Shown in pieces: positions 44,473-55,810 of a stretch of DNA of 64,000 nt. The notes beneath the pieces are model-generated. The model worked only from the letters and a program-made list of their open reading frames with translations, was not told the origin of the DNA and made no database searches. The position numbers and the translations under genes were made by a program. This DNA is from Parietaria judaica (lineage: Eukaryota; Streptophyta; Magnoliopsida; Rosales; Urticaceae). The stretch spans positions 14,811,001 through 14,875,000 of the forward strand of contig OX940869.1 in NCBI GenBank assembly GCA_954871525.1, written 5' to 3'. Every line of letters begins with the position of its first letter. Position 1 is the stretch's first letter.

Positions 44473-45756
44473 TTAGTCCGAAGGGATACCTACATCGGCC
44501 CACATCAAACTTGGCGACACTAACATCACCATCTCTGGAGTCGAATTCTCGCGCAAACCCAAGGCGTCGGCATTCGAAGCAAAGGGAGAATCCTCCTGAG
44601 TAAAAGCCGGCTCCGTCTTCAAAGCATCCCGAGCCAAACTCCGCAACGTCGAAAGCAGCGCCGCCAACTCACCACTATCCTTGCCTGAGCGTGCATTGCG
44701 TTCAAACTCAAGACCTTCAAAAATCGGGTCGATCGCAGCCTCCCCTGCAATATGCTCCTCACCGGAGCGGCCAACCCCGGCTTCCACTATTGAGCAGCTC
44801 CGCGACGCAACGGGCGTGACGGAGACGCTCCGCCGAAAGTCCTTCAAGCAGCGCCGCCAACTCACCGCTACCCTTGCCGGAGCGTGCATTGCCGTTCAAA
44901 CTCAAGACCTTCAAAAATCGGGTCGATCGCAGCCTCCCCTGCAATATGCTCTTCACCGGAGCGGCCAACCCCGGCTTTCACTATTGAGCAGCTCCGCGAC
45001 ACAACGGGCGTGACGAAGACACTCCGTCGAAAGTCGTTCGGTGTTGAAAACTCTGTCATTGTCATTCGAAGCACGCACGCCTGCCAGAGCGAATGGGCAT
45101 CTCCGGTGAAAGTTCTCGCCATAAAGTCGTCGCTGCTCTCCCAAAGCCATCGACGCGCCCCACTCCCCCAGAGGCGGCGACTCTCCAGCACCACCAAGAG
45201 AGCTAACGGACGGCACCGCTCTTCCAGCCTCGCTGAAAAGGTCCGCAGGCGAGCCTCCACCACAACGGAAACCCCTGCAAAACTAAGACGGCCGGCTGAG
45301 CGACCTCCATCGCCGCTGTTGTCGCAAGAAGGTGCACCACTCCAGTCGCAGGCACCTGTGCTGGTTAGCCCACGAACGCTGCCAGCTTCAGTACGTCGTC
45401 ACGGAAGTCCAGCGGTCCACCACCGTTGTCACACCTCTCTTCGCGCAAAATCACTGGCAGGAAAACCCTATCGCCATCGCTGGTGGCGAGTCCCTTGTGC
45501 CATCACAAAGCCCAGCGATCTAGCGCGGCGACGATACCTGGGATACCACCTCCAGCCTATCACACACCTCGCTGTAGGCGGCGTTGCCTCTGACGAGCCA
45601 GCAAAATCGCGAATCCCACCGCTTGCCATTTCGCACAAGAAGGTCCGGCAATCCTCGTGCTCGCCTCGTAACGCCGTCGCCACTGCAAAGGCGGTCTTCG
45701 TCGGAACTCCGGCGGAGGCGGATCTGCAGAGGGAGGAAGAAGGAATTGTCTCTTAG
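44473..45756. other. Coding-like segment with an internal duplication; origin unknown
   Basis: The sequence has higher GC and moderately long frames on both strands. On the minus strand two copies of a module encode SVTPVASRSCSIVEAGVGRS, then GEEHIAGEAAIDPIFEGLEF (44868-44560 and 45056-44880). The copies are about 185-205 bp apart. A plus-strand frame of 290 codons (44884-45756) and a minus-strand frame of 138 codons (44889-44473) both cross it. I recognise no family. It could be a captured gene piece or a remnant of an antisense extra ORF. Confidence 0.4.
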
Positions 45757-46265
45757 AAGGAGAAAATTAAAAAATAGTAATCTCACCAAATGCCCAAAAA
45801 GTACCAAAGGTTAAAAAGATTTGCCCATAGTTTCAAAAAACTCATTTATGTCCATTAATTAAATGTTTTGGACCAAATTAACCCTGATAATGATTAATTT
45901 TAAATATAAAATTTTAAAATTTATTTTTTTTAATATCAATTCGTTGACTAATCTTATGAATTTAATTCAAATCTCAAAATAATTTAAAATCGTAAATAAT
46001 TTCTCTCTCTCTCTCCTCCCTCCTCCCTCCTCTCACTCTCCCTTCCAAGATCTCTCTCTTTCTCACTCAGGACAATTTGAAGCTTGCTCCGGCGAACGTA
46101 GTCGCCCGGGTAAGGCCGTCATTTAATCCATCACTCCTCGAGTCCTCTCACGCCGATTTCTTATCCTCTTCGGTTCTCTCGCTCATTCGCTCGCGGAGGT
46201 TTGCTCGTTTGCTCGCGGAGGTTTGCCGTCGTTTGTTCGCCGTTTCTCGGTCGCCGTCGTTTGTT
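45757..46265. other. AT-rich part followed by a pyrimidine-rich leader-like stretch
   Basis: A (CT)n and CCTCC-rich tract lies at 45998-46040. The following 46075-46265 is GC-rich and reads like the 5' end of a host gene (leader, then GGTAAGG donor-like site at 46109), but no gene follows. It may be a captured fragment. Confidence 0.4.
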
Positions 46266-46267
46266 TG

Positions 46268-46712
46268 TAAATATATTTACAGTTTTTTAAATTTCGTAAT
46301 TATATTTACAGTTTATAATTACAACTTTATTGAAAATTTCGTAATTATATTTATAGTTTACTGCACATACTATTGTGGTTGAAAATCCTACGGACGCTCG
46401 TAAACAAGCACAATGTCCCGAGGTTCAATAGGTTATTGAATTGTCGTAAATATATTTACAGTTTTATAACTACAACTTTATTGAAATTTCGTAACTCTAT
46501 TTACAATTTACTACACGTACTACTGTGGTTGAAAATCCTACGGACGCTAGTAAACAAGCACAATGTCCCGAGGTTCAGGTTAATGAATTGTCGTAAATAT
46601 ATTTAAAGTTTTATAACTACAACTTTATTGAAATTTTGTAACTATATTTACAGTTTCATAACTACATCGTTATTGTAATTTCGTAACTATATTTACAGTT
46701 TATTACACGAAA
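46268..46712. repeat. Roughly 150-bp tandem repeat, two full copies and one partial
   Basis: Units carry TCGTAAATATATTTACAG, TACAACTTTATTGAAA, GTTGAAAATCCTACGGACG and AAGCACAATGTCCCGAGG. Copies start near 46268, 46442 and 46590; the third is short. The small frames here are by-products. Confidence 0.85.
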
Positions 46713-47488
46713 ATTAAGCTAGAATTATACAATTGATTTTTAATTGATTTTGGGAATTTTGATTTTCAAATTACAAATCGCTATAATTCTTGTTAATAGT
46801 GATAACAATATTTCAAAACCAATTAATATTTCGAAATATATGTTTAATTGTTAAAATAGGAAGGATAAATTTTAATTTATTTAGTTTTACACATTTAAGG
46901 AAAATATTTGTTTTTTTAATTAAAAAATCGAATTAAAATTAAACGTGGCTTAATTAGAAGGGCATATTAGTCCATATTTTAATTTGTTGGTGGTTATGAT
47001 TACCATAATAAGAAATTGGCATTTTTTTAAAGGAAATTGTACGAAATATCCATTTTGTGTTAAACCTTTTAAAAAACTACCCATTGTGTGCGTAAAAAAT
47101 GGGTAGTTTTTTAAAAGATTTGCACAAATGAGCATTTTCCTTATTTATCCATAAATAAAAAAATAAAAATAAAAGAGGGAGATTTTATTTGCTCTTGCTG
47201 CTCGACAAACAAAAAAAGGGAGAAAAAAGCCTCCCTGATCGATCGAAGAAGAAGAAAAAGGGGAGAGGTTAAAGAAAAAAGAAATAAAGAATATATATAT
47301 ATATATATATAATAAAAATACATGGGAATATGATCAGAGTTAGCAATCTGATTATAAAAATTCAACATAAAACAAATATGTATACATAAATACATATTTA
47401 TAAAGTACCCATTTTTTGGGGAAACCGTGAAACTCCACAACGGTCAAAGTCCTATTCACGGAAAGGAAATGAAGGCAAACACCCGATG
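46713..47488. other. AT-rich interior with an 18-bp inverted repeat
   Basis: Non-coding. An inverted repeat CTTTTAAAAAACTACCCA (47066-47083) and its exact complement (47100-47117) has a 16-base loop. A (TA)n tract lies at about 47291-47310. Confidence 0.7.
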
Positions 47489-47800
47489 TGGGCAAAAATG
47501 ACGGTTAAGATCCGAACCACGAACGACGTCAAATATCCAAATCACGGAAATGATGACCGAAGACCGAATCACGGTAATGACGATCGCAATCCGAACAACG
47601 AGGATGACGTCGAAGACCCGACCCGAATCACGGGGAAAATGACGATCAAGATCCGTATCACAGAAAAAAAAAATGGAAGTCAAAGTCTAAATAAGGCGAA
47701 CGAAGTCAAATGTCCAAATCACGGGAAAAACGTCAGTCAAGATCCGAGTCACGGAGCCGACGTCGAAGATCCGAATCACGGAAAATATAAGGCGGCCAAA
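47489..47800. repeat. Short-unit array with AATCACGGAAA / GACGATCAAGATCCG
   Basis: Units of about 30-36 bp repeat CCRAATCACGG and ATGACGATCAAGATCCG with much variation. The 116-codon frame across it is repetitive and probably not a gene. Confidence 0.75.
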
Positions 47801-47829
47801 ACCATAATTCAAAGACCGAGAAATGATGG

Positions 47830-48235
47830 ATCTTAATCCTACCAACTCAGGAAAAATAAGACCGAGAAAGGCCGGATCATAATCCCGCCGACTCAGGCAA
47901 ATAAGACCGAGAAAGACTGGATCTTAATCCTGTCAACTCAGGCACAAAAGACCGAGAAACGCCAGATGTTGATCCCGCTAACTCAGGCACAAAGACCGAG
48001 AAAAGTGGGATCTTAATCCCGCTGACTCAGGAAACAGAGACCGAGAAAGGCCGGATCATAATCCTGCCGACTCAGGCAAAATAAGACCGAGAAAGGCCAG
48101 ATCTTAATCCCGCTAACTCAAGCAAAATAAGACTGAGAAAGACCAGATCTTAATCCCGCCGACTCAGGAAAAATAAGAACGAGAAAGGAGGATCTTAATC
48201 CCGCCGATTCAGGCATAAAGACCGAGAAGTAAGAC
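47830..48235. repeat. Array of about 43-bp units, GACCGAGAAAGGCCGGATC
   Basis: About nine units contain AAGACCGAGAAAGGCCGGAT, CTTAATCCCGCCGACTCAGG and short A-rich links. Confidence 0.9.
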
Positions 48236-48545
48236 GCTCAAGTGCAAAACTTGGCAAAATTACTAAAAGATATGACGCTAAGGTGCGAAAATTGGGAAAT
48301 AAGACGCTAAGGCGCGAAATCTGGTATTATAATAAAAGTAAGTCTCTAAGGCGCAAAATCGGAAAGTAAGACGCTAAGGCGCGAAATTCGGCAAAGCATC
48401 GGGAAGTTAGACGCTATGGCGCGAAACTCGACAAAATAATGAAAAATAAGACGCTAAGGCGCAAAGATCGGGAAGTAACACACTAAGGCGCAAAACCCGG
48501 CAAAATAATTAAAAGTAAGACGCTAAAGCGCAAAATTCGGACTGA
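48220..48545. repeat. Array of AAGACGCTAAGGCGCGAAA units
   Basis: About nine copies of AAGACGCTAAGGCGCGAAAT are joined by CGGCAAAATAATKAAAAGT-like links at irregular 25-60-bp spacing. It ends about 100 bp before the purine tract. Confidence 0.88.
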
Positions 48546-48640
48546 AATGACTCGGCCCGCGAAAACAAAGCTCTTCGCGAGCACCAATCGATTTTCAAGA
48601 AGTGGACTAAAAGTTTATCGCAAGATTAAATCTCCCAAGA

Positions 48641-48653
48641 AACTGGGGGTTAA
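48641..48653 (+). promoter_or_regulatory. Polypurine tract of the LARD-like element
   Basis: AACTGGGGGTTAA directly precedes the 3' LTR. The G-run fits a second-strand primer. Confidence 0.75.
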
Positions 48654-49438
48654 TGTTATGAGTATTTTTCGGAGCCTTAAAATGTTAAAGCCCAGCCCAA
48701 TAAACGTATTTAAAAAGGCTCAACCGCGAAAGGCCCATTAAGACCATCCAGGTCCTCTCCGAAAAAGTCAACTCTGACTAGACACAGAAAAGTCAATGAG
48801 GCCCGCCTCGATAAAGTCAATTCAAACCCGACTTGGGAATATTAATGCGGGATCTATTCCGAAAAACATGCTTTTAGGGGTCGTTACGACCCCTAATAAA
48901 TAAAGTATGCATTTAGGGGTCGATATGACTCCTAATTAGGGGTCGCTATGACCCCTAAAGATAAAAACATGGTTTTATGGAGTCGCAACAACCCCTAATT
49001 ATAGGTCGCTACGACCCCTAACAAAAAAACTGTGCCTTAAGAGGTCGTTACGATCCCTAATTAGGAAAACACGCCCTTAGGGGTCGCACGAGGCTCCCTA
49101 TAAATACGAGAGCCTCCCACCACATTTCGGTAAGCTTTCTCAAGCCAAAAAAACCTCTGCTCGCCATTCTCTCTTCCCGATACTAAAGTACTCGACTAAT
49201 GTTGAGCGTCGGAGCGAGCGACATAGGTCCCCCCCTCTGCCCTCCTCGGGAGTTCACGTTTTTTTTACTTTCTTTTCATGAGCGGAAACAGAGGCGGCTA
49301 ATCCGGAAGCGACTTTCGGCGTATCAAAGGCGAAGAAAGGAGCTTGAAGCCCATTCTGACCACCACACGGTCATTGGGCCCGGCCCAAAACGGAGCTTTG
49401 AGCCGATTTTCACGTTGATCCGAATAACGGCATTAACA
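48654..49438 (+). repeat. 3' LTR of the LARD-like element, with TATA box
   Basis: It starts TGTTATGAGTATTTTTC and ends ACGGCATTAACA. It has CTATAAATA at 49098-49106, absent from the 5' LTR, but fewer copies of the GGGGTCG motif near its start. Confidence 0.92.
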
Positions 49439-49680
49439 GTTATTATGTTATCAATATGTTTTTTTTAACTAAAACATTTAATCATTTTTAATTTCTCTCT
49501 ATATAAGCTAAAGCTATAGGTATAGATTATAAATGCATATTGTAATAACATTTATTAGCATAGCATAGGATGATAATAGAAAAGTTCTTATTTCTGTTGA
49601 GATTTTACTAGGGCCGTGCCTCAACGAAGTGGAGTAAGTTCACGTTTATATAAAAGAAAATCTCATATTTAGAGGCCTAA

Positions 49681-50326
49681 GACCATCTCCACTCGAATCC
49701 TCCACTTTCTACTCCATTTTGCAGTAATGTCACATCAAACACTACTTCATCTCCACCCGAACTCCATTTTTAACACCAAATCAAATATTCTTTTTATATT
49801 AATTCCTCTCTTATTTATCTTCGTACCCTTATATTTATTTACAACTTAAAATTATACCACTCATTTATAATTGTAATAATAAACAAATATTCTATAAATT
49901 AATTTAAAATACGAGTATGTATATTAACGTCTTTTTTTCGTCTTTCTGTTTTTTCATTGCTTAATTTTTTTATTTCATTAGAAATTACACTTAAAAGCAA
50001 TGGATTTAAATGTTTTAGCTTTATAAATTATTGAAAATAATAAATTTAAATAAAATAAACATTTAGACTAATTTATATAAATAGTTATGGGATCAAATAT
50101 TAAATATTTTTTTTTTTAAAATATAGTATATTGTATAAATAAAGAACTCTTAAAGGATTAAAAGATAAATAAAGAAAATAAATGGAGGGATGAATAGTAT
50201 AACGCCAAATCTGGAGCAATACTATTCATAAAACACATCTCACTCCATAATGGAGTGAGATATGGAGTTCGGGTGGAGCTCCACCCAACACCATTTTGAA
50301 GATATTGAGTTCGGGTGGAGAAGCTC
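49681..50326. mobile_element. Harbinger-like MITE, 646 bp
   Basis: The ends GACCATCTCCACTCGAA and, inverted, GAGCTTCTCCACCCGAA form imperfect terminal repeats, with the 3-bp duplication TAA on both sides (49678-49680, 50327-50329). TWA duplications and G..CNTCTCCA ends fit PIF/Harbinger. The interior is AT-rich with no ORF. Inner inverted parts repeat CTCCACCCGAACTCCA near each end. Confidence 0.8.
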
Positions 50327-50329
50327 TAA

Positions 50330-51058
50330 GAAACCCAATATAAAAGCCCCATACTCAATTTTTCCATTAACTAAGTCTTATCTTCGGTTCCACCTATGGT
50401 GTATCCTCCTATCGTATACTCATAATTAATGGCGAAAATTTCATTTATTTTGAGAGCTTACTATACGATGAATAAATTACGTACGATACTAGTAAAATAA
50501 ATCAACTCTCTTTATTTCCATCTCTGTGTACTGTATACACTTACTATATAGTAGGAAAATAGATATGAACGCATTTAGTGCCGACCAAACACATGAGTCA
50601 TGGCCAGTCAAAATATTAATGTCATTTTATAAGTTACTAGGCATATTATTATGTAATGAAATTAACACATTATTATTTACCAATCACAAGTTGACATGTG
50701 TTGATTATAAAGAAATCCCGACAAATTTCGATTGGTCAAAATGGCAGCCTTATCATGTCCACGTGCACCTCAGAATCCAAAACTCTCAAATAAGAACATT
50801 TTTTCACAAAACCTATTACTTTTCTCCTTTTTCAAAAAAAAATATTTGGGGCATAAATACCTAAAAGTGTACAAAAATAACCGTCATATTCTCACTTTAA
50901 CTTTCTCAGCATGCATATTTTCAAATTCCAAAATTTATTTTAGCCACAAGTTCCCAAAATATTCAGTCAACCTACTTTTGTCAAATGTCAAATGGCGGCC
51001 TCTAGCGCAAACACGTGCCATTTCAATATTAAGACTTTAAATTAATGCAATGCGTCGT
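50330..51058. other. AT-rich flank, no gene seen
   Basis: No coding signal or element ends recognised; the 112-codon frame at 50526-50864 has no known motif and biased A/T content. Confidence 0.55.
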
Positions 51059-51608
51059 GTACGATGTAGTCCCGTAAATGTAGGAGGGTCGGATTTCCCG
51101 ACCCTCCACCTTTTTTCTTTTACCCGGAGCTCCAACAAAAAAGAGGAGCCGGATTAATCCGGCTCCGGGTGTTTTTTTGTTTTAAAATAAATCGTAACAG
51201 CTCTTTATTGTGAGTCATTCGATCGTTTCCATCCGAGGGTCAGGATGAAAGAGTTGTTGCCCAATGGCTCTTTTGGTGCAATTTTCAAAAACTTTCTGCA
51301 ACTACAGAAAGGATCCTGTTTTTTGACCGTTGGGAATTTAATACCCTTGTTTACTCGATTCTCTCCACTTTTCTCCCTAAATAAACCACACTTCTCTCCC
51401 ATTTTTTTCACACAACTTATTCTCTTCATCTCATACTCTCTTAACTCGCCCATGCTCTCAAAAATCTGATTTTAAGCTATAGTTTAGTTATCTTATAAAT
51501 ATATTAATACTCTCTTTGTTTAGTTACTTTTCTAGTTATTATTAGTATAATATATAGTTTAGTTATTATAGTTTAATTTTGTTGTTAGTTTAAATTAGTT
51601 TAGTTACA

Positions 51609-53835
51609 ATGTCTAGTTCCGATAACCGTTCTCGAGGCCGAGATAATCGCCGAGGAAAAGAATATGCCGGTTCCGTAACCGGGTCGGTTACTAGTGTTCC
51701 AATACAACAACATACATATTATGACGGTGTTATACTCTAACAAAATGCTCCCGGTTTCGCTAGTCTACTACCACCAGTAATTCATCCTCAATATAATTCC
51801 GGTGCGGTTAGTCCGAGCCAACAATTACTTTATTCTCAACAAATCGGTGGTTTTACTAACTTGCTTCAAAATGCTATAGGTATTATTCCGGAATGGTCGA
51901 GCGAGCAAGAGGCATATAATTCCCAAATTCAACGTCACCAAAACCAAGACGCTTCGACATCGATGAACTACGGAAGAGAAGACGATCCCGATTACAACGA
52001 CCCCGAAGGCGACGAAGGTGAAGATGACGACGATGGTGACGAAGAAGAGGAACTTTTTCCGCCGGCGCCGCGGGCCCGAGGTCGTGGTCGTCCTCCTATT
52101 CCACCGCCGTCAAACTGGGCATTGACAAGAAAAAGGAAGGCACTAACATCACCGGTTTGGCGTTACGACTTCGTGCCGCTATACATATGGGATCCGACAA
52201 TGGGAAAAGCAGAAAGATTCGGGAAATGTCGCACTTGCAAAGTATTAAAGTCGGCTCATCCAAAAAAGCATGGCGTCTCGTACCTCAAAGACCACGCCAA
52301 AGTATGCAAAAAGCGTAAGGAAGTGGAGGAGTTAAGTCGCTTATCCGATCTCATTTATAGGCAAGCTCTCGCTAGATTTATCATACGCAATGGTTTATCG
52401 GTATCGTTGTGCGAAGGAGATGGTTTTAACGAGTTTTTAGCCTTCATCGCCACGATAAACTATCGGTATGTATCGCGTCATGTAACTAGAGAGACAATTA
52501 TTCAATATTATGATGAACAAAGAGTCGAGTTACACAAATTATTTCAAGATGCGTTGTATAAGTTTGCTTTAACCTCGGATTGTTGGAAAAGTCACGCTAA
52601 CGACGATTATAATTATGTTGTAGCTCATTTTATTATGATGATTGGAAATTGGAAAAGTGTACTTTAAGATTTAAAATGATGCGTGTTAGGCATACCGGAA
52701 TTAACATTACAGAGGCTATATTGAATGTGTTGAATTATTGGAACCTTAGCAATAAGGTAGTTTCAATTACCTTAGATAATGCTAGCCCCCACAACATAGC
52801 CGTAGATGTGTTAAAGGATAGTCTTGATAACTTTAAGGCCGAATTTTTTCCTCAAAGATGTGCATGCCATATTATAATGTTTACCAACCAATTATAGGCT
52901 TTTCTATCCCTTTTTTATTATATTACCGTTACTTTATCTCATGTTTACCAACCTACATCTCATTTAGCTTTACCTTACATTTTTTATATTATCGTTCATT
53001 TTGATAAAGCAAAACAAAACCCTTTATTTGCTAACATTTTGACACCGATGATTGAAAAGTTTAGAGTTTATTGGAAACATATTCCTTTTTTTTTTGTGCG
53101 GCTATAATCATACATCCTACACTAAGGCTCGGTAAATTGCAGGCGATCTTGGCGATGATGCAACAATTGACGGGAGATCCATACCTTGACGAAGACTTTC
53201 CGAACGCGGAATTGAAGATGAGGCTACTTTACAAGGAGTATGAGATGATGTTTTACGAGGACTTGGAGCAACAAGGAGACATGGACAACATTCCGATGCC
53301 ACCTCCGACCAACGCACTCGGAGTGCCCTATGTCTCGACGCATCAGGTGTTCTACAACCTCACTCATATCGGAGGGCATGGTGGATCGGCGGCATCACCA
53401 ACGGCGTCAAGTCCGGCGTCACAACAAAGCGGCGGAGCAAGTAATAGTCCCGGAGTTTGTTATCCCCCCCAAAGAGCAAATCGCTGAAGAATCAACGAGT
53501 ACGACATCGTTTGCAACCTTCCACCGGCACCGTGTCCCGCCGAAGGCATCGACATACTTGATTGGTGGCACGTAAATTGTCACGAGTACCTGGTTTTATC
53601 ATTGGTCGCTCTGGACATTCTCACCATTTCAGTCTCAACGGTGTCATCGGAGGGGTGTTTCTCGTTGGCGAGACGGATGTTGGAGCCTCGGCGCAAGTCA
53701 ACGAAGTCGGTATTGGTTGAAATCCTTATGCTTTCCAAGGATTGGATTTTGGCCGAAAAACGAAAACAAGACAATCAATTGATAGACAACGAATTGTTAG
53801 ACTATCTCAACGAGCTTAACGTTAGTATGGCCTAA
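51609..53835 (+). pseudogene. hAT transposase (BED zinc finger to dimerisation domain), inactivated
   Basis: The path starts at the ATG at 51609. A TAA at 51738-51740 breaks it, then 51861-52667 goes on in the same frame with an acidic tract and a BED-type zinc finger (CRTCKVLK, with H and C at KDHAKVC). The RNase H-like core begins at FALTSDCWKSHAN; the frame is lost at about 52667, and the next part (52649-52897) has VVSITLDNASPHN and CACHIIM. A deletion or filler follows to about 53100. The helical part is at 53117-53487. The C-terminal dimerisation domain is at about 53541-53835 with DILTISVSTVSSEGCFSLARR. At least one stop and two frame changes mean it cannot act. Confidence 0.9.
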
Positions 53836-54261
53836 TCGGTTTGTATTTGTACGTTTTGTTTTGTATTTTCTCAATTATATTACTAAAATACCTTACGACG
53901 CTCTTTCCTCTCCCGAGCCGCACCCGTTCGGGGGGCTCGGAGAGGTTTTAATGAGGCCCATTATATCTCTCTATCATATAATATTTACACTTCTATTATT
54001 TGAAATTTGAAATTCAAAATCGTTAAAACCCTAAAAGTATAATTTGAAATTTGAAATTTAAATTCGTTAAAACCGTAAAAGTATACAAGTTTACGTTTTA
54101 AAAATAATAAAGACTAAAACACAATTTTAAAAAAATTCAAAAACTAAAAAAAAAAATAACCCGGAGCCGGATTTATCCGAGTCCTACATTTGGCAGAGCC
54201 GGAGCCCTCCGGCTCCGGATTAAAAAAAAAAAAAAGTCGCCCCCAGATACGCGATTCGTCC

Positions 54262-55114
54262 TATTGATGCCACAAAATGGATCAAACACTGTAGTGGCCT
54301 ATGTCTCGATAATGGGTCGGGCCCATCGCCGTTCGTTGACTTTTCTTGGGCTTGGAACTTGGTCTCTGGAGGAGTCGGGGAGATGATGATATATGATGCC
54401 GGACCTCGTCGCTTATAGCGATGTTGCCTTTGTACCCAGTTTACCGGGATCAGGTCATCACGTAGTTCAAATTGGGTGTTGGGAGATACGATCTTGGGCT
54501 TGCCTCGGCAAACCGGGAGTAGACATTGGAGATAGGGGTCGGTCGATGCTCTGACCTCGATCTTCCTATCTTTGGAGAGTCAGGGATTCCTCCGGCATCT
54601 TCTCTTTAGCTAGCTTCTCGACCTCTATCTCTGGAAGTCGGGGATTCCTCTAGCGCCTTCTTTCTAGGTGGATTTTCCTCCTCTATCTCCGGGAGTTGGG
54701 GATTCCTCGGGCGCCCTCTCTCTAGGTAGGTTTTTCACCTCTATCTTTCGGGAGTCGGGGATTCTTCCAGCGCCTTCTCTCTAGGTAGCTCCTCCCCTCC
54801 GATGTTAGTCGGATATATATAAGAGAGAAAACAGATTTATATAGCTATAGAGAGTGTTTGAATGAGTTGTGATGAGTTGTTCGGTGTTACCCGGAGTTAC
54901 CGTTTGATTGAAATGAAGCTCTTATTTATAGGAGGGTCTAGGGATCTACGAGAAATTATTAATAACTTTCTCGGGCCCTTGAACAATTTGAACATTGCTT
55001 GGCGCGATGGCGCGTTGGCGCAATGGCTTGATGGGCCGGGTCCCGCGGACTTTCTTAGTTGCATTTTTTGGGCTGGGCTTTAATTTTTCTAGGCTCGGAA
55101 AAATACCCATAACA
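54262..55114 (-). mobile_element. Solo LTR of the TGTTATG...CATTAACA family, inside the hAT element
   Basis: On the minus strand it starts TGTTATGGGTATTTTTCC at 55114 and ends GGCATCAATA at 54262 (TG/CA end changed by one base). The duplication CGTCC lies at 54257-54261 and 55115-55119. At 853 bp it is close to the LARD LTRs and to the bottom LTR of the nest. Confidence 0.88.
54540..54800. repeat. About 62-bp tandem repeat inside the solo LTR
   Basis: Four units contain CCTCTATCTCYGGGAGTCGG, GGATTCCTCYRGCGCC and TTCTCTCTAGGTAGG. They stand in for the GGGGTCG array seen in the other LTRs of the family. Confidence 0.88.
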
Positions 55115-55143
55115 CGTCCTACAATCCCGGGACTAGTACGATG

Positions 55144-55810
55144 TCACCATTTGGTATTTGTCGATGTGAGACTGACCAAATTTTTTTGAGAACTTATGAC
55201 AAGGATAGTTTTTGGAGTATTTGCCTTGCAAAAACTATAATGAAAATATGTCGCTAAATTTTGTATCGTACTTAAAAAAAATGGTAGATTTTTTAAAGTA
55301 CTTATACCGTGAATTTTTATTTATTTATTTTATATCCAGAGTCCCGTTATAGTATATATTATACGTGTGTTGCTCAATTATCATTATTCATGATCACCGT
55401 CTTAAAAAATGTCATATCTTTTCATTTTTCTGATTAATTTCAATCCTGTCTTATCTTTTTCGTACATAAAGCAATGCCCGGATGATAACAGCTAATGCTC
55501 TCTTGATCGCAATCATATAATCAAAATTATCTAATACAGATGATATATATATATATATATATACACACTGACGGAGCCAGAATTTTTGTTAAGGTAGTGC
55601 GTAATATAATTTTTTCAATAGTTTTTTAATGCAATTTTTCAATTATTTTTTTAAACATAAATAACAACAATCGCATAATAACATTTTAACATCTATTAAA
55701 GATCAAATAGATAAAGTTACCTTAAATAAAATATAAAGTCTATTTTTTATTTTTATTTTATAAAAATATTGTATAATAGATTTCTCGTCACAAACATAAT
55801 TATATGTCTC
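55144..55810. other. AT-rich flank, no gene seen
   Basis: A (TA)n tract lies at about 55542-55562. The text CACTGACGGAGCCAGAAT at about 55567 resembles termini seen in many plant repeats, but no partner was found. Confidence 0.5.

Larger units (their letters stand above)
42005..49438 (+). mobile_element. Non-autonomous large LTR element (LARD-like) with no gag or pol, built of tandem arrays
   Basis: Complete, with LTRs 42005-42789 and 48654-49438, perfect duplication GTTAT (42000-42004, 49439-49443), a PBS at 42792 and a purine tract at 48641-48653. The 5.9-kb interior holds no recognisable gag, RT, RNase H or integrase. It holds a 127-bp array, a partly duplicated coding-like segment, a roughly 150-bp array, and three short-unit arrays near the 3' end. 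The size and empty interior match the LARD class, which would depend on another element for movement. The LTR termini TGTTATG...CATTAACA tie it to the solo LTRs at 24004-41891 and 54262-55114. Confidence 0.88.
51067..55135 (+). mobile_element. hAT DNA transposon with broken transposase, carrying a nested solo LTR
   Basis: The ends read TAGTCCCGTAAATGTAGGA and, inverted at the right, TAGTCCCGGGATTGTAGGA, giving imperfect terminal repeats of about 19 bp. A perfect 8-bp duplication GTACGATG flanks them (51059-51066, 55136-55143). Sub-terminal parts hold inverted GGAGCCGGATTAATCCGG-like motifs (51143-51172, 54157-54240). The length without the nested LTR is about 3.2 kb. The transposase has BED and hAT dimerisation parts. 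Confidence 0.92.

Noticed and set aside
45757..47150. Pack-MULE carrying a host gene leader
   Set aside because: The text near both ends shares a few words (AAAAGATTTGC, AAAAAACT), but no long inverted ends or 9-bp duplication could be shown.
47486..47836. 116-codon plus-strand frame
   Set aside because: The peptide is a degenerate Asp/Asn/His-rich repeat that follows the DNA array; no start context or motif.
50526..51040. Two overlapping 100-112-codon frames
   Set aside because: AT-driven composition with no motifs, outside any element, no promoter or splice evidence.
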